Shown here piece by piece: positions 48,475 through 56,800 of a DNA stretch of 64,000 nucleotides. Each line of letters begins with the position of its first letter. Within the stretch, counting starts at the first letter, position 1. Where the stretch lies: the NCBI GenBank assembly GCA_024655885.1, contig JANLFN010000004.1:62001-126000 (forward strand), written 5' to 3'. Origin of the DNA: Eubacteriales bacterium. GTDB taxonomy: Bacteria; Bacillota; Clostridia; Acetivibrionales; JANLFN01. The notes under the pieces were generated by a model. It was not told where the DNA came from and did not search any database. It worked only from the letters and a program-made list of their open reading frames with translations. The translations under genes and the position numbers were made by a program.

Positions 48475-49081
48475 TAAAATCACCTCATAAGTAAAACTTT
48501 TACCTGAACTTGAAACTTAATGAAACCATTGCCCTGCTTAAAAAACACCCACTTGAATTATTTCATCAAAAGTCCCTTAGGTGCTTTTGTCAAATAAGGA
48601 TAAGATTTAAACAAAAGTTTTTGTATGCACCTTTCATTTAGCACATGGGTGAAAATTGAAAAAACAAAGAAAAATACAATTTCCTATGCAAAAAACCCTC
48701 CTACCCTGTCCGCTTTGGAAAATCAGAAGCTTGAAACGGCTTTTGGGCACTGTTTTTTCCATCTCATAAAATATGTAAAAGAGTATCGAAAACCGTATAG
48801 TCTTTGTTTCAATTCATAGCCAAATTTCTGAAGGCACTTTGTTATCACTCTTCTTGAATATTTTCTTTTTAGATACATATAATAAATATTATAAGTTTTT
48901 TGTAACTTTTAAAATATTATTAACAATTATTGTCTTATTTATTCTCCTGTGATATAATCATTCTTGGTAAAAAATTTTTATGCTTTATGTAACAGTTGGT
49001 GTCTATGCCCCAAATTATAACGCAGTTTATTATTTTACCATACAATGGTCAACTTGTCAATAATAATTATTTATTAGAATA
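48475..49081. other. Long leader between rplL and rpoB
   Basis: No gene in this stretch of about 600 bases. A strong minus-strand promoter near its right end predicts an rpoB leader of about 550 bases. An AGGTGC/GCACCT pair lies about 100 bases ahead of the gene; no known leader RNA was recognised. Confidence 0.6.
49032..49060 (-). promoter_or_regulatory. Promoter of rpoBC
   Basis: TTGACA, 17 bases, TAAAAT on the minus strand, just behind the rplL terminator. Confidence 0.78.
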
Positions 49082-49132
49082 AACAGCGGCAAAAAGGCTT
49101 CTAAATTCATTAGAAGCCTTTTTGCCGCTGTT
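49082..49132 (-). terminator. Terminator of rplJL
   Basis: Long perfect arms (AACAGCGGCAAAAAGGC followed by TTCTAA, and complement) with a five-base loop and TTTATTCT after the stem on the minus strand. It separates rplJL from rpoBC. Confidence 0.85.
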
Positions 49133-49148
49133 ATGGCGTATTGAATTA

Positions 49149-49535
49149 TTATTTAATCTCGACGGTTGCTCCAACTTCTTTGAATTTTGCTTCCATGGCT
49201 GCCGCCTCGTCTTTGGGAACATTTTCCTTAATGGTGCTGGGTGCGCCGTCAACCAGGTCTTTGGCTTCCTTAAGCCCCAGTCCGGTAACTTCTCTTACAA
49301 CCTTGATAACTTTGATCTTCTCCGCTCCCACATCCTTCAATACAACGGTGAATTCCGTCTTTTCTTCCACGGGAGCCGCTGCAGCCGCGCCTGCTGCCGG
49401 AGCTGCCGCAACTGCTACAGGAGCTGCTGCGGATACGCCGAACTCCTCTTCCAGAGCTTTTACCAGCTCAGATAATTCCAATACGGTTAATGCCTTAACA
49501 TCCTCAATTAATTTAGCAACTTTTTCACTAGCCAT
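49149..49535 (-). CDS. rplL: 50S ribosomal protein L7/L12
   Basis: Stalk protein recruiting translational GTPases. The 128-residue protein has the N-terminal dimer domain, an Ala/Pro-rich hinge and the factor-binding C-terminus ([20 protein letters not shown] in part: [14 protein letters not shown]). GGAGG precedes the chosen ATG; an upstream extension is rejected. Confidence 0.96.
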   Translation of the reverse strand: MASEKVAKLIEDVKALTVLELSELVKALEEEFGVSAAAPVAVAAAPAAGAAAAAPVEEKTEFTVVLKDVGAEKIKVIKVVREVTGLGLKEAKDLVDGAPSTIKENVPKDEAAAMEAKFKEVGATVEIK

Positions 49536-49607
49536 TTTAAATACCTCCGTTAATAATTTTAAAATTTTCAATCTCACCTGCAGGGATATTTATCGCTGTT
49601 CCCGGGT

Positions 49608-50147
49608 CTACGCCTGTGCTTTTTGCTCCGCAATGGCATTCAATGCAACCACCAGACCCCGGATATTGCCGTTCAATACATTTACCAGACCGGCTAAAGG
49701 AGCGTTGAATCCTCCCAGAACCTTTGCTATGAGAACTTCTCTCGGAGGCAGGTCGGCAAGGCTCTTGATGCCGTTGATATCAATAATCCTGCCTTCAACA
49801 ACACCCGCTTTCAACTCCAGTTTTTCATACTTCTTGGCATACTCGGACAACACTTTGGCAGGAGCTACCGGATCGGTGTCGCTGATGGCTATGGCGGTGG
49901 GACCGTTCAGATAAGGATCCAGACCCTCCAGGCCATTTTCCTTGATTGCAAACCTGGTTAAGGTATTCTTCACCACCCTGTATTCCACGCCCGCTTTTCT
50001 CAAGGCAGTCCTCAATTCGGTGTCCTGTTCTACGGTTAATCCTCTGTAATCCGTTAATACCATGGCCTTTGACTCTTTTATTTTTTGTGTCAATTCTTTT
50101 ACAATTTTCTTTTTTTCTTGAAGCACTTTTTCACTTGGCACTGTCAT
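49608..50147 (-). CDS. rplJ: 50S ribosomal protein L10
   Basis: Base of the ribosomal stalk and autoregulator of rplJL. The 179-residue protein has the conserved SKAMVLTDYRGLTVEQDTEL and the C-terminal helix that binds L12. GGGAGGTGG precedes the chosen ATG. A matching L10 leader lies upstream. Confidence 0.96.
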   Translation of the reverse strand: MTVPSEKVLQEKKKIVKELTQKIKESKAMVLTDYRGLTVEQDTELRTALRKAGVEYRVVKNTLTRFAIKENGLEGLDPYLNGPTAIAISDTDPVAPAKVLSEYAKKYEKLELKAGVVEGRIIDINGIKSLADLPPREVLIAKVLGGFNAPLAGLVNVLNGNIRGLVVALNAIAEQKAQA

Positions 50148-50185
50148 TCCACCTCCCTCTTTTATCAGTCTTTCCACTCAAAACC

Positions 50186-50320
50186 AGAATAAAACCCTTC
50201 ATATGCACATAGACACATGAAGGGTATTGTTTCGCAAACCGCACCACAACGTTTCACCTCGGTAGGAGGATGCATCTCATCCGTTACGCGTTCAGCACCT
50301 ACTGTCTATGGCAAATACCA
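50186..50320 (-). ncRNA. L10 leader (rplJ autoregulatory leader) with attenuator
   Basis: The minus strand carries the leader landmarks GACAGTAGGTGC and TCCTACCGAGGTGAAAC, as in known firmicute L10 leaders, then a terminator stem ACCCTTCAT/ATGAAGGGT with TTTTATTCTGGTTTT. Excess L10 or L10-L12 is expected to favour termination. Confidence 0.82.
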
Positions 50321-50339
50321 TATTCAATTTACATTTCCT

Positions 50340-50368
50340 ATCATACAATATGTTTTACGGTTTGTAAA
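50340..50368 (-). promoter_or_regulatory. Promoter of rplJL
   Basis: TTTACA, 17 bases, TATGAT on the minus strand, directly ahead of the L10 leader. Confidence 0.72.
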
Positions 50369-50371
50369 GCC

Positions 50372-51067
50372 TTAATCCGTCACTCTTGCCGGGTTGACCT
50401 TGATCCCCGGTCCCATGGTTGAGGATACAACCACGCTCTTTAAATACTGTCCCTTGGCAGCGGCGGGTTTGGCCTTTATAATGGCATCCATCAGCGTACG
50501 GAAATTGTCGTTGAGCTTTTCGGTGCCGAAGGAAACCTTTCCTATGGGGCAGTGGATAATATTTGTCTTGTCCAGCCTGTACTCGATCTTACCGGCCTTG
50601 ATATCGGCAATTGCCTTGGCGACTTCGGTAGTGACCGTTCCCGCCTTGGGGTTGGGCATTAAGCCCTTGGGGCCGAGGATCTTACCCAGCCGGCCTACCA
50701 CGCCCATCATGTCGGGTGTGGCAACCACCACGTCATAATCAAACCAGTTCTCATTCTGAATTTTAGTCACCAGTTCCTCTGCACCTACATAGTCGGCTCC
50801 ACCCTGTTCCGCTTCCTTGGCCTTGTCGCCTTTGGCGAAAACAAGCACCCTTACCTTCTTGCCGGTCCCGTGGGGAAGCACTACGGCGCCCCTGACCTGC
50901 TGGTCCGCATGCCTTGAGTCTACGCCCAGCTTAATGTGGGCTTCAACGGTTTCGTCAAACTTCGCCTTCGCTGTTTTCTGGGTAAGGTCCAGTGCCTCGG
51001 AAGGGTCGTAAAGTTTGAATCTATCAACAAGTTTAGCGCTTTCGCTATACTTTTTTCCTCTTTTCAT
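50372..51067 (-). CDS. rplA: 50S ribosomal protein L1
   Basis: L1-stalk protein and usual repressor of its own operon. The 231-residue protein has the family signature [12 protein letters not shown] and the start [23 protein letters not shown] precedes the chosen ATG; a 23-residue upstream extension is rejected. Confidence 0.96.
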   Translation of the reverse strand: MKRGKKYSESAKLVDRFKLYDPSEALDLTQKTAKAKFDETVEAHIKLGVDSRHADQQVRGAVVLPHGTGKKVRVLVFAKGDKAKEAEQGGADYVGAEELVTKIQNENWFDYDVVVATPDMMGVVGRLGKILGPKGLMPNPKAGTVTTEVAKAIADIKAGKIEYRLDKTNIIHCPIGKVSFGTEKLNDNFRTLMDAIIKAKPAAAKGQYLKSVVVSSTMGPGIKVNPARVTD

Positions 51068-51243
51068 ATGATTCCCTCTCCTTCGTGGTATAATTTTTCG
51101 AGAACCCTGTTCTCTCCCACATTTATCGATAACCAACTTTAGAATTTAAAATAAATCAAGGTAGTTATCGATGAAATTCGCGCAGTTTGGCTTATGAAAA
51201 TTTTGAATTTTAAACTGCGCTCATTATAAAACCAGTTTAAGGT
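51068..51243 (-). promoter_or_regulatory. Structured spacer between rplK and rplA
   Basis: On the minus strand three hairpins follow one another: GCGCAGTTT/AAACTGCGC, ATCGATAAC/GTTATCGAT and GAGAAC/GTTCTC, the last about 30 bases before rplA. None has a terminator U-run. They may belong to L1 feedback control or message stability. Confidence 0.5.
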
Positions 51244-51669
51244 CTAATCTTCAACAACGATGCCCATGCTTCTGGCTGTGCCCGCAATCATGCTGATTGC
51301 GGCCTCCACACTTGCCGCATTCAAATCCGGCATTTTAAGTTCCGCTATTTTCCTGACTTCCTCCCTGGATATTTTAGCCACTTTCTCCTTGTTCGGCTTG
51401 CCGGATCCGCTTTCAATTTTGCACGCCTTCTTTAATAAGACAGAAGCAGGCGGAGTTTTGGTAATAAATGAAAAGGACCTGTCCGCATAAACGGTTATTA
51501 CAACAGGAATTATCATACCCGCGTCTTTGGCAGTCCTCTCGTTAAACTCCTTGCAAAATCCCATTATGTTAACGCCATGCTGTCCTAGAGCTGGTCCAAC
51601 CGGTGGAGCAGGAGTCGCTTTCCCCGCAGGAATTTGAAGTTTTACATAGCCCGCAATTTTCTTTGCCAT
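51244..51669 (-). CDS. rplK: 50S ribosomal protein L11
   Basis: GTPase-centre protein. The 141-residue protein has the standard [20 protein letters not shown] start and [10 protein letters not shown] end. GGGAGGTGG precedes the ATG. No promoter was found between it and nusG, so it depends on read-through. Confidence 0.97.
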   Translation of the reverse strand: MAKKIAGYVKLQIPAGKATPAPPVGPALGQHGVNIMGFCKEFNERTAKDAGMIIPVVITVYADRSFSFITKTPPASVLLKKACKIESGSGKPNKEKVAKISREEVRKIAELKMPDLNAASVEAAISMIAGTARSMGIVVED

Positions 51670-51723
51670 AGCTTAATCCACCTCCCAAATTTAATAAACA
51701 AATTTAACAACTGCGTAATCTAT

Positions 51724-51835
51724 AAAAAATGCGCAATAGACACAAGGAGTGCACGGTCAGCCGAGCTTTTCAGCTCTCAGCCGGATTGTCCCCGCCGCCT
51801 TTCTGCCCCAGCATGCAAAGTGCCTACGGCGCATT
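51724..51835 (-). terminator. Large structured terminator-like element between nusG and rplK
   Basis: On the minus strand, AATGCGC near the nusG stop pairs with GCGCATT about 95 bases later, extended by TAG/CTA and CAC/GTG, then TTTTTT follows. The enclosed part holds a GAGCT-GAAA-AGCTC hairpin flanked by GGCTGAG-like sequence. Since rplK lacks its own promoter, this is better seen as an attenuator than a full stop. Confidence 0.55.
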
Positions 51836-51836
51836 A

Positions 51837-52370
51837 TTATATCTTCTGTATCTGTACCAGTTCCAACTCTACAGGGGTTTCCCTTCCAAACATGGATACG
51901 GCAACACGCACCTTTTTCTTTTCCATGTTGATTTCTTCCACAATTCCAATAAAATTTTCAAGAGGGCCGGAAACCACCCGTACATTATCTCCTACCTCAT
52001 AATCCACCACAGGGGCGAACTCTTCCACGCCCATGGTCTTAACCTCTTCATCGGTCAACGGCACCGGTTTCGACCCGGGTCCCACAAACCCCGTCACTCC
52101 TCTTGTATTCCTGACAACGTACCATGATTCATCGGTCATGATCATCTTCACCAGAACATATCCGGGGAAAACCTTTCTTAAGGTAGCCTTCTTTTTTCCG
52201 TCCTTAATTTCTATTTGCTCTTCCATGGGAACAACAATGTCCAGGATATAATCCTGCATATTCCTGTTTTCAACAATTTTTTCCAGGTTGGCCTTGACCT
52301 TATTCTCATAACCGGAGTAGGTATGCACTACATACCATTTTGCATTCTCAGACACATCATTAAGAAGCAT
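51837..52370 (-). CDS. nusG: Transcription termination/antitermination factor NusG
   Basis: Elongation factor that binds the polymerase clamp. The 177-residue protein has the N-terminal NGN domain (AKWYVVHTYSGYENKVKANL) and a C-terminal KOW domain (VGDNVRVVSGPLENFIG). GGAGG lies 12 bases before the ATG. Confidence 0.97.
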   Translation of the reverse strand: MLLNDVSENAKWYVVHTYSGYENKVKANLEKIVENRNMQDYILDIVVPMEEQIEIKDGKKKATLRKVFPGYVLVKMIMTDESWYVVRNTRGVTGFVGPGSKPVPLTDEEVKTMGVEEFAPVVDYEVGDNVRVVSGPLENFIGIVEEINMEKKKVRVAVSMFGRETPVELELVQIQKI

Positions 52371-52391
52371 TCTGCCCTACGTCCTCCTTTG

Positions 52392-52616
52392 TTACCTTAT
52401 GAAGACCAGTTCGGACAATTTTGTTAGAGCAAAGTCGGATATCCAAATGACGGCACCTATCAGCAGGCATACCATCAAAACAGTAACGGTATTGTTGATT
52501 AGCTGATTCCTGTCCGGCCAGATAACCTTTTTCAATTCGCTTTTTATTTCTTTAAAAAACCTGGTGGTATTTTTTACAAAGTTGTTGAACTTTGAAGTCT
52601 TTGCAACATCCGCCAT
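52392..52616 (-). CDS. secE: Preprotein translocase subunit SecE
   Basis: Essential clamp of the SecYEG channel. The 74-residue protein has the amphipathic FFKEIKSELKKVIWPDRNQL segment and one C-terminal membrane helix. GGAGATG precedes the ATG. Position between rpmG and nusG is standard. Confidence 0.95.
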   Translation of the reverse strand: MADVAKTSKFNNFVKNTTRFFKEIKSELKKVIWPDRNQLINNTVTVLMVCLLIGAVIWISDFALTKLSELVFIR

Positions 52617-52678
52617 ATCTTCACATCTCCGTATTTCTATATTATCTTTGTATCTTCCACTTTTATAATTTTTACAGA

Positions 52679-52828
52679 TTATTTCGTTTCCTTATGAATT
52701 GTGTGCTTACGGCAGAACTTGCAGTACTTCCTCATTTCAAGCCTGTCAGGGTCGTTCTTCTTGTTCTTCATATTGTCGTAATTCCTCTGCTTGCAATCTG
52801 TACACGCCAATGTAATTTTCACTCTCAT
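52679..52828 (-). CDS. rpmG: 50S ribosomal protein L33
   Basis: Zinc-binding ribosomal protein of 49 residues with both cysteine pairs (CTDC and CKFC), the zinc-containing form. GGAGGTG precedes the chosen ATG; the longer frame is rejected. It opens the secE-nusG-rplK-rplA operon. No tRNA-Trp lies beside it. Confidence 0.95.
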   Translation of the reverse strand: MRVKITLACTDCKQRNYDNMKNKKNDPDRLEMRKYCKFCRKHTIHKETK

Positions 52829-52872
52829 TTTTTTACACCTCCAGCCCCTGGGCATTGTTAAAAAGAATTTGA

Positions 52873-52899
52873 CATAAAAAAAAGGCCTTCGTAACGAAG
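52873..52899 (-). terminator. Short hairpin with U-run ahead of rpmG
   Basis: CTTCG/CGAAG five-base stem then GCC and nine Ts on the minus strand. It lies just downstream of the rpmG promoter, so it either ends ilvB messages or acts as a weak early stop for the operon. Confidence 0.5.
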
Positions 52900-52907
52900 C
52901 AATAAAT

Positions 52908-52936
52908 AATTTATCATAATTTTGCAACTGTGTCAA
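52908..52936 (-). promoter_or_regulatory. Promoter of rpmG-secE-nusG operon
   Basis: TTGACA, 17 bases, TAAATT on the minus strand. Confidence 0.72.
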
Positions 52937-52965
52937 GGTTCAATTGCCGGAAGAAAATAAATTGT

Positions 52966-54633
52966 CTATTCCTCTATCAATTCACTAATAGGCGCACCCG
53001 GGGGTACAATAGGAAATACCTTGTCGTCCCTGTCAATCTCAAAATTGATCAAGACCGGCGTGTCCTCCGACTCCAGGGCCTTAATAATGGCGGCGTCCAC
53101 CTCTTCAGGCCTTGTCACGTTTATGCCCTTTGCGCCGAAGGCTTCCGCCAGGGCTACAAAATCCGTGCCCCTGTCTATGGTTGTGGCGGAGTACCTGCCG
53201 TCATAGAACAGCTCCTGCCACTGTCTCACCATTCCCAGCACGTGGTTGTTCAGCAGGGCAATGACAATGGGCAGCTTGTATTCCACTGCCGTGGCAAGCT
53301 CGGTGCAGTTCATCCTAAAGCTTCCGTCCCCCGCGATATTGATCACCTTCTTGTCCGGCCTCCCTATACGGGCGCCGATGCATGCCCCCAGCCCGTACCC
53401 CATGGTGCCCAGTCCTCCTGATGAAATAAACTGCCTGGGAGAAGTGTACTTGTAAAACTGTGCCGCCCAAAGCTGGTTCTGGCCGACTTCGGTAGTGATC
53501 AGCGCATCGCCTTTTGTGAGCTCGTAAATCCGCTCTACAACATAATGAGGCTTCAGAGTGCCGTCCTGCGGATACTTGAGAGGGTAGGCCTCCTTCCACC
53601 GGTCAATGGTCTTATTCCATTCGGAGTATTCCCTCTTTTTAACCCTCCCATTCAGCAGCTTGAGTATTTTCTTGATATTCCCCACCAGGGGATAGTGCAC
53701 CACAATATTCTTGCCCACTTCCGCAGGGTCTATGTCTATGTGCATGACCTTTGCATTGGGAGCAAACCTCTTCACATCGCTGATGACCCTGTCGCTGAAC
53801 CTTGCTCCTACCGCTATGAACAGGTCGGACTCGGACACAGCCAGGTTGGAGGTCTTGGTCCCGTGCATTCCCAGCAGCCCCGTAAACAGCCCGTGGGTCC
53901 CGGGAAAGGAACCAAGTCCCATCAGAGTGGTGGTGACGGGAATTTTTGCTTTTTCCGCAAGCTCCATGACTTCCTCGGTGGCCCCTGCGATGGATACGCC
54001 TCCGCCCGACAGCAGGATGGGCCTTTGAGAGCTGTTTATAGCTTCCGCAGCCTCTTCTATCAGGCCTTCGGCAATGCTGGTATGGACCTTGCGGGGTTTT
54101 CTTGGAGGTTTGGGTTCAAAATCCGTTACTGCAGCCGTTACGTCCTTGCATATATCGATAAGGACCGGACCCGGCCTCCCTTCCTGCGCAATGGCAAAAG
54201 CCTTGCGCACAACATCCGCCAGTTGGGTTACATCCTTTACAATATAGTTGTGCTTGGTTATGGGCATGGTGATGCCCGTAATGTCAACCTCCTGGAAGGA
54301 ATCCTTTCCCAGCAGGTTTGTGGCCACCTGCCCCGTAATTGCCACCATAGGCACCGAATCCATATAAGCCGTGGCGATGCCCGTCACCAGGTTGGTAGCC
54401 CCCGGGCCCGATGTGGCGATGCACACTCCCACCTTTCCCGTAGCCCTGGCATAGCCGTCAGCCGCGTGGGAGGCCCCCTGTTCGTGGGACGTGAGAATAT
54501 GCCTTATTTCGTTCCTGGCCTTGTAAAGGGCGTCATAGATGTTTAAAACAGCGCCTCCCGGAAACCCGAAAACCGTATCCACTCCCTGTTCCTTCAAACA
54601 TTCCACCAATATTTCTGAACCGTTCAGCCTCAT
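52966..54633 (-). CDS. ilvB: Acetolactate synthase, large (catalytic) subunit
   Basis: Thiamine-diphosphate enzyme of valine, leucine and isoleucine synthesis. The 555-residue protein has the catalytic-glutamate region (FGFPGGAVLNIYDALY and LTSHEQGASHAADGYARATG), an FAD-type middle domain, and the cofactor motif starting GDGSFRMN and ending NN near residue 460. GGGGAGATG precedes the ATG. It follows ilvD; no ilvN regulatory subunit is next to it, which is unusual for the anabolic enzyme. A repeat element lies between ilvD and ilvB. Confidence 0.95.
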   Translation of the reverse strand: MRLNGSEILVECLKEQGVDTVFGFPGGAVLNIYDALYKARNEIRHILTSHEQGASHAADGYARATGKVGVCIATSGPGATNLVTGIATAYMDSVPMVAITGQVATNLLGKDSFQEVDITGITMPITKHNYIVKDVTQLADVVRKAFAIAQEGRPGPVLIDICKDVTAAVTDFEPKPPRKPRKVHTSIAEGLIEEAAEAINSSQRPILLSGGGVSIAGATEEVMELAEKAKIPVTTTLMGLGSFPGTHGLFTGLLGMHGTKTSNLAVSESDLFIAVGARFSDRVISDVKRFAPNAKVMHIDIDPAEVGKNIVVHYPLVGNIKKILKLLNGRVKKREYSEWNKTIDRWKEAYPLKYPQDGTLKPHYVVERIYELTKGDALITTEVGQNQLWAAQFYKYTSPRQFISSGGLGTMGYGLGACIGARIGRPDKKVINIAGDGSFRMNCTELATAVEYKLPIVIALLNNHVLGMVRQWQELFYDGRYSATTIDRGTDFVALAEAFGAKGINVTRPEEVDAAIIKALESEDTPVLINFEIDRDDKVFPIVPPGAPISELIEE

Positions 54634-54658
54634 ATTATCATCTCCCCATGGTTTTCAT

Positions 54659-54856
54659 CACGCTTGCCCCGCAAAGCGAAGCAGTATGCTCCGCGAGGTT
54701 GAAGATTCGCTCTGCGAATGCTGAGCCTCTTGCTCCGCAAAGCTGAGATATTCGTTTCGCGAATGCTGAGATGTTTGTTTCACAAACGCAGAGATATTTA
54801 CTGCTTAAATGCTGAATTCCTGGCCCTGCCAGGCTGAGCCTATTTACTGCATAACC
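54659..54856 (-). repeat. Tandem mini-hairpin array, 22-23 bp period
   Basis: About nine units. The best start at 54705, 54728, 54750, 54773, 54796, 54819 and 54842. Plus-strand units are ATTCGCTCTGCGAAT, a CTTGCTCCGCAAAG form, ATTCGTTTCGCGAAT, GTTTGTTTCACAAAC, ATTTACTGCTTAAAT and CCTGGCCCTGCCAGG, each followed by a GCTGAGAT-like linker. Stems differ between units but most keep self-complementarity; linkers stay constant. Two eroded units extend to the ilvB side. Confidence 0.85.
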
Positions 54857-54861
54857 GGTTT

Positions 54862-54951
54862 CTCTCAGCCCCTCAGCGCTCAGCCCCTCATCTTCCTCAG
54901 CCTCTCAGCCTTTTTCAGCTCCTCAGCCCCTCAGCCTTCTCAGCCTTTTCA
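54862..54951 (-). repeat. GGCTGAG heptamer tract behind ilvD
   Basis: Plus strand shows eight exact CTCAGC cores and two degenerate ones within 90 bases, spaced 7-16 bases apart by pyrimidine-rich sequence. On the minus strand it starts a few bases after the ilvD stop. It lies on the 5' side of the hairpin array. Confidence 0.85.
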
Positions 54952-54955
54952 ACTC

Positions 54956-56620
54956 TCAACTATTTTTCATCACCGCTCCCGTACTGGCCGAGGACACCAG
55001 CCGGGCATACCTTCCCAGGTAACCTTTGGCAATCCTGGGCTCAGGAGCCCTCCACTCCGCCATTCTTCTCCTGATCTCATCCTCGGGCACCTCCACATCC
55101 AGCCTTCCGTTGGGGATATCAATGCTCAGCATATCCCCTTCCCGGACGGCGGCAATAGGTCCGCCTTCCATGGCCTCAGGGGAAACATGCCCTATGGAAG
55201 CGCCCCTGGACGCACCTGAAAAGCGGCCGTCGGTGATGAGAGCCACATCCTTGTCCAGTCCCATGCCCGCAATGGCGGAGGTGGGACCCAGCATTTCCCT
55301 CATGCCGGGCCCTCCACGGGGTCCCTCGTAGCGGATGATGACAATGTCCCCCTTGTGGATTTGACCGCCGTAGATGGCTTCAATGGCGGTGTCCTCCGAA
55401 TCAAAAACCCTTGCCGGCCCCCTGTGCACCAGCATTTCCGGCGCCACGGCGGAGCGCTTCACCACGGCGCCGTCCGGGGCGATATTCCCCCTTAATATGG
55501 CAATGCCTCCCGTCGCGCTGTAGGGGGCGTCTATGCTCCGTATGACCTCACGGTCCAGCACTTCCGCCTTTTCTATGTTTTCACCCACCGTTCTTCCCGT
55601 AACGGTCATCAAATTGAGGTGCAGCAAGTCCTTCCGCGCAAGTTCCTTCATCACCGCCTGCACTCCCCCCGCGGCATACAGGTCCTGTATGTGGTGAGGC
55701 CCTGCCGGTGCCAGCCTGCAGAGGTTTGGAACCCTGGCGCTGATTTCGTTTACGATATCCAGGTTTATTTCAACCCCCACCTCATTGGCGATGGCAGGCA
55801 GATGCAGCACCGAATTGGTGGAGCAGCCCAGGGCCATATCCACGGTAAGGGCGTTTTCAAACACCTCAGGCACCAGGATATCCGATGGCTTTATGTCTTT
55901 TTCCACCAGCTCCATGATTTTCATGCCGGCGGTTTTGGCCAGCCGGATCCTCTCCGCATAAACCGCGGGAATGGTCCCGTTGCCGGGCAGTCCCAGTCCC
56001 AGCACCTCCGTCAGGCAGTTCATGGAATTTGCCGTAAACATGCCCGAGCATGAACCACACCCCGGACAGGCATGGTCCTCATATTCATGCACCTCTTCCT
56101 CGGTCATCTTCCCCGCCTTGTACGCCCCGACGGCTTCAAAAAGGCTGTTCAGGTCCAGCTGCTTTCCTTTATGCCTGACCGACAGCATGGGACCTCCGCT
56201 GACCACAATGGAAGGCACATTGATCCTGGCCGCAGCCATCAGCATGCCCGGCACAATCTTATCGCAGTTGGGGATGAACACCATGCCGTCAAACCCATGG
56301 GCTATGCCCATGGCCTCACAGGAGTCCGCGATCAGCTCCCGCGTGGCCAGGGAATACTTCATGCCCACATGTCCCATGGCAATCCCGTCGCACACCCCTA
56401 TACACCCGAATTCCACGGGAGTGCCTCCCGCCGTCCGGATGCCCGCTTTTACCGCTTCCGCTATTTTGTCCAGGTGGATGTGCCCGGGTATAATCTCACT
56501 CTTGGAATTCACCACACCGATAAGGGGCCTTCGGATCTCCTCGTCGGTATAGCCCATAGCCTTGAACAGCGACCTGTGGGGCGCCTTTTCAATTCCTTTT
56601 TTTACAATATCGCTTTTCAT
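54956..56620 (-). CDS. ilvD: Dihydroxy-acid dehydratase
   Basis: Iron-sulfur dehydratase of branched-chain amino acid synthesis. The 554-residue protein has the cluster cysteines in [12 protein letters not shown] and [20 protein letters not shown], plus [19 protein letters not shown] near the C-terminus. GTGAGG precedes the ATG. It is the first gene of the ilvD-ilvB pair. No T-box was seen upstream. Confidence 0.96.
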   Translation of the reverse strand: MKSDIVKKGIEKAPHRSLFKAMGYTDEEIRRPLIGVVNSKSEIIPGHIHLDKIAEAVKAGIRTAGGTPVEFGCIGVCDGIAMGHVGMKYSLATRELIADSCEAMGIAHGFDGMVFIPNCDKIVPGMLMAAARINVPSIVVSGGPMLSVRHKGKQLDLNSLFEAVGAYKAGKMTEEEVHEYEDHACPGCGSCSGMFTANSMNCLTEVLGLGLPGNGTIPAVYAERIRLAKTAGMKIMELVEKDIKPSDILVPEVFENALTVDMALGCSTNSVLHLPAIANEVGVEINLDIVNEISARVPNLCRLAPAGPHHIQDLYAAGGVQAVMKELARKDLLHLNLMTVTGRTVGENIEKAEVLDREVIRSIDAPYSATGGIAILRGNIAPDGAVVKRSAVAPEMLVHRGPARVFDSEDTAIEAIYGGQIHKGDIVIIRYEGPRGGPGMREMLGPTSAIAGMGLDKDVALITDGRFSGASRGASIGHVSPEAMEGGPIAAVREGDMLSIDIPNGRLDVEVPEDEIRRRMAEWRAPEPRIAKGYLGRYARLVSSASTGAVMKNS

Positions 56621-56649
56621 CGTCTATAGCCTCACTTTTCAATATCCTT

Positions 56650-56691
56650 TTTATTCAAAAAATATAAAATAATAGCCGGGAAGTCCCGGCT
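56650..56691 (-). terminator. Terminator or attenuator ahead of ilvD
   Basis: AGCCGGGA/TCCCGGCT with a two-base loop, then ATTATTTTATATTTTTT on the minus strand, about 30 bases before the ilvD ATG. A possible promoter (TGGACA, 18 bases, TAAAAT) lies upstream, so it may sit within the ilvD leader and attenuate. Confidence 0.7.
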
Positions 56692-56800
56692 GCCTGATAC
56701 CTATATTATAGCTATTTTACTACTTTTAAAAGGAAAATGTCCAGAGGTTTAATAAAAAAGTTTAATTCGTGAAGATTCGGGTCTGCCGCAGCAATTTTCA

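Larger units (their letters stand above)
54634..54955. other. ilvD-ilvB spacer filled by repeat element
   Basis: No gene in this 322-base stretch. Nearly all of it is the mini-hairpin array and the GGCTGAG tract listed separately; only the last 25 bases look like an ordinary ribosome-site region for ilvB. Confidence 0.8.

Noticed and set aside
52617-52678. tRNA-Trp gene near rpmG/secE, common in Bacillus relatives
   Set aside because: The gap is only 62 bases and contains no cloverleaf or CCA end.
53545-54546. Plus-strand frame of 333 codons over ilvB
   Set aside because: Antisense shadow of ilvB; no recognisable domain.
54659-54856. CRISPR array
   Set aside because: Period is only 22-23 bases, the conserved part is 8 bases, the variable parts are self-complementary hairpins, and no cas gene is in the window.
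56692-56800. T-box leader ahead of ilvD
   Set aside because: The space between promoter-like sequence and gene is too short, and no T-box core was found; only a simple terminator hairpin is present.
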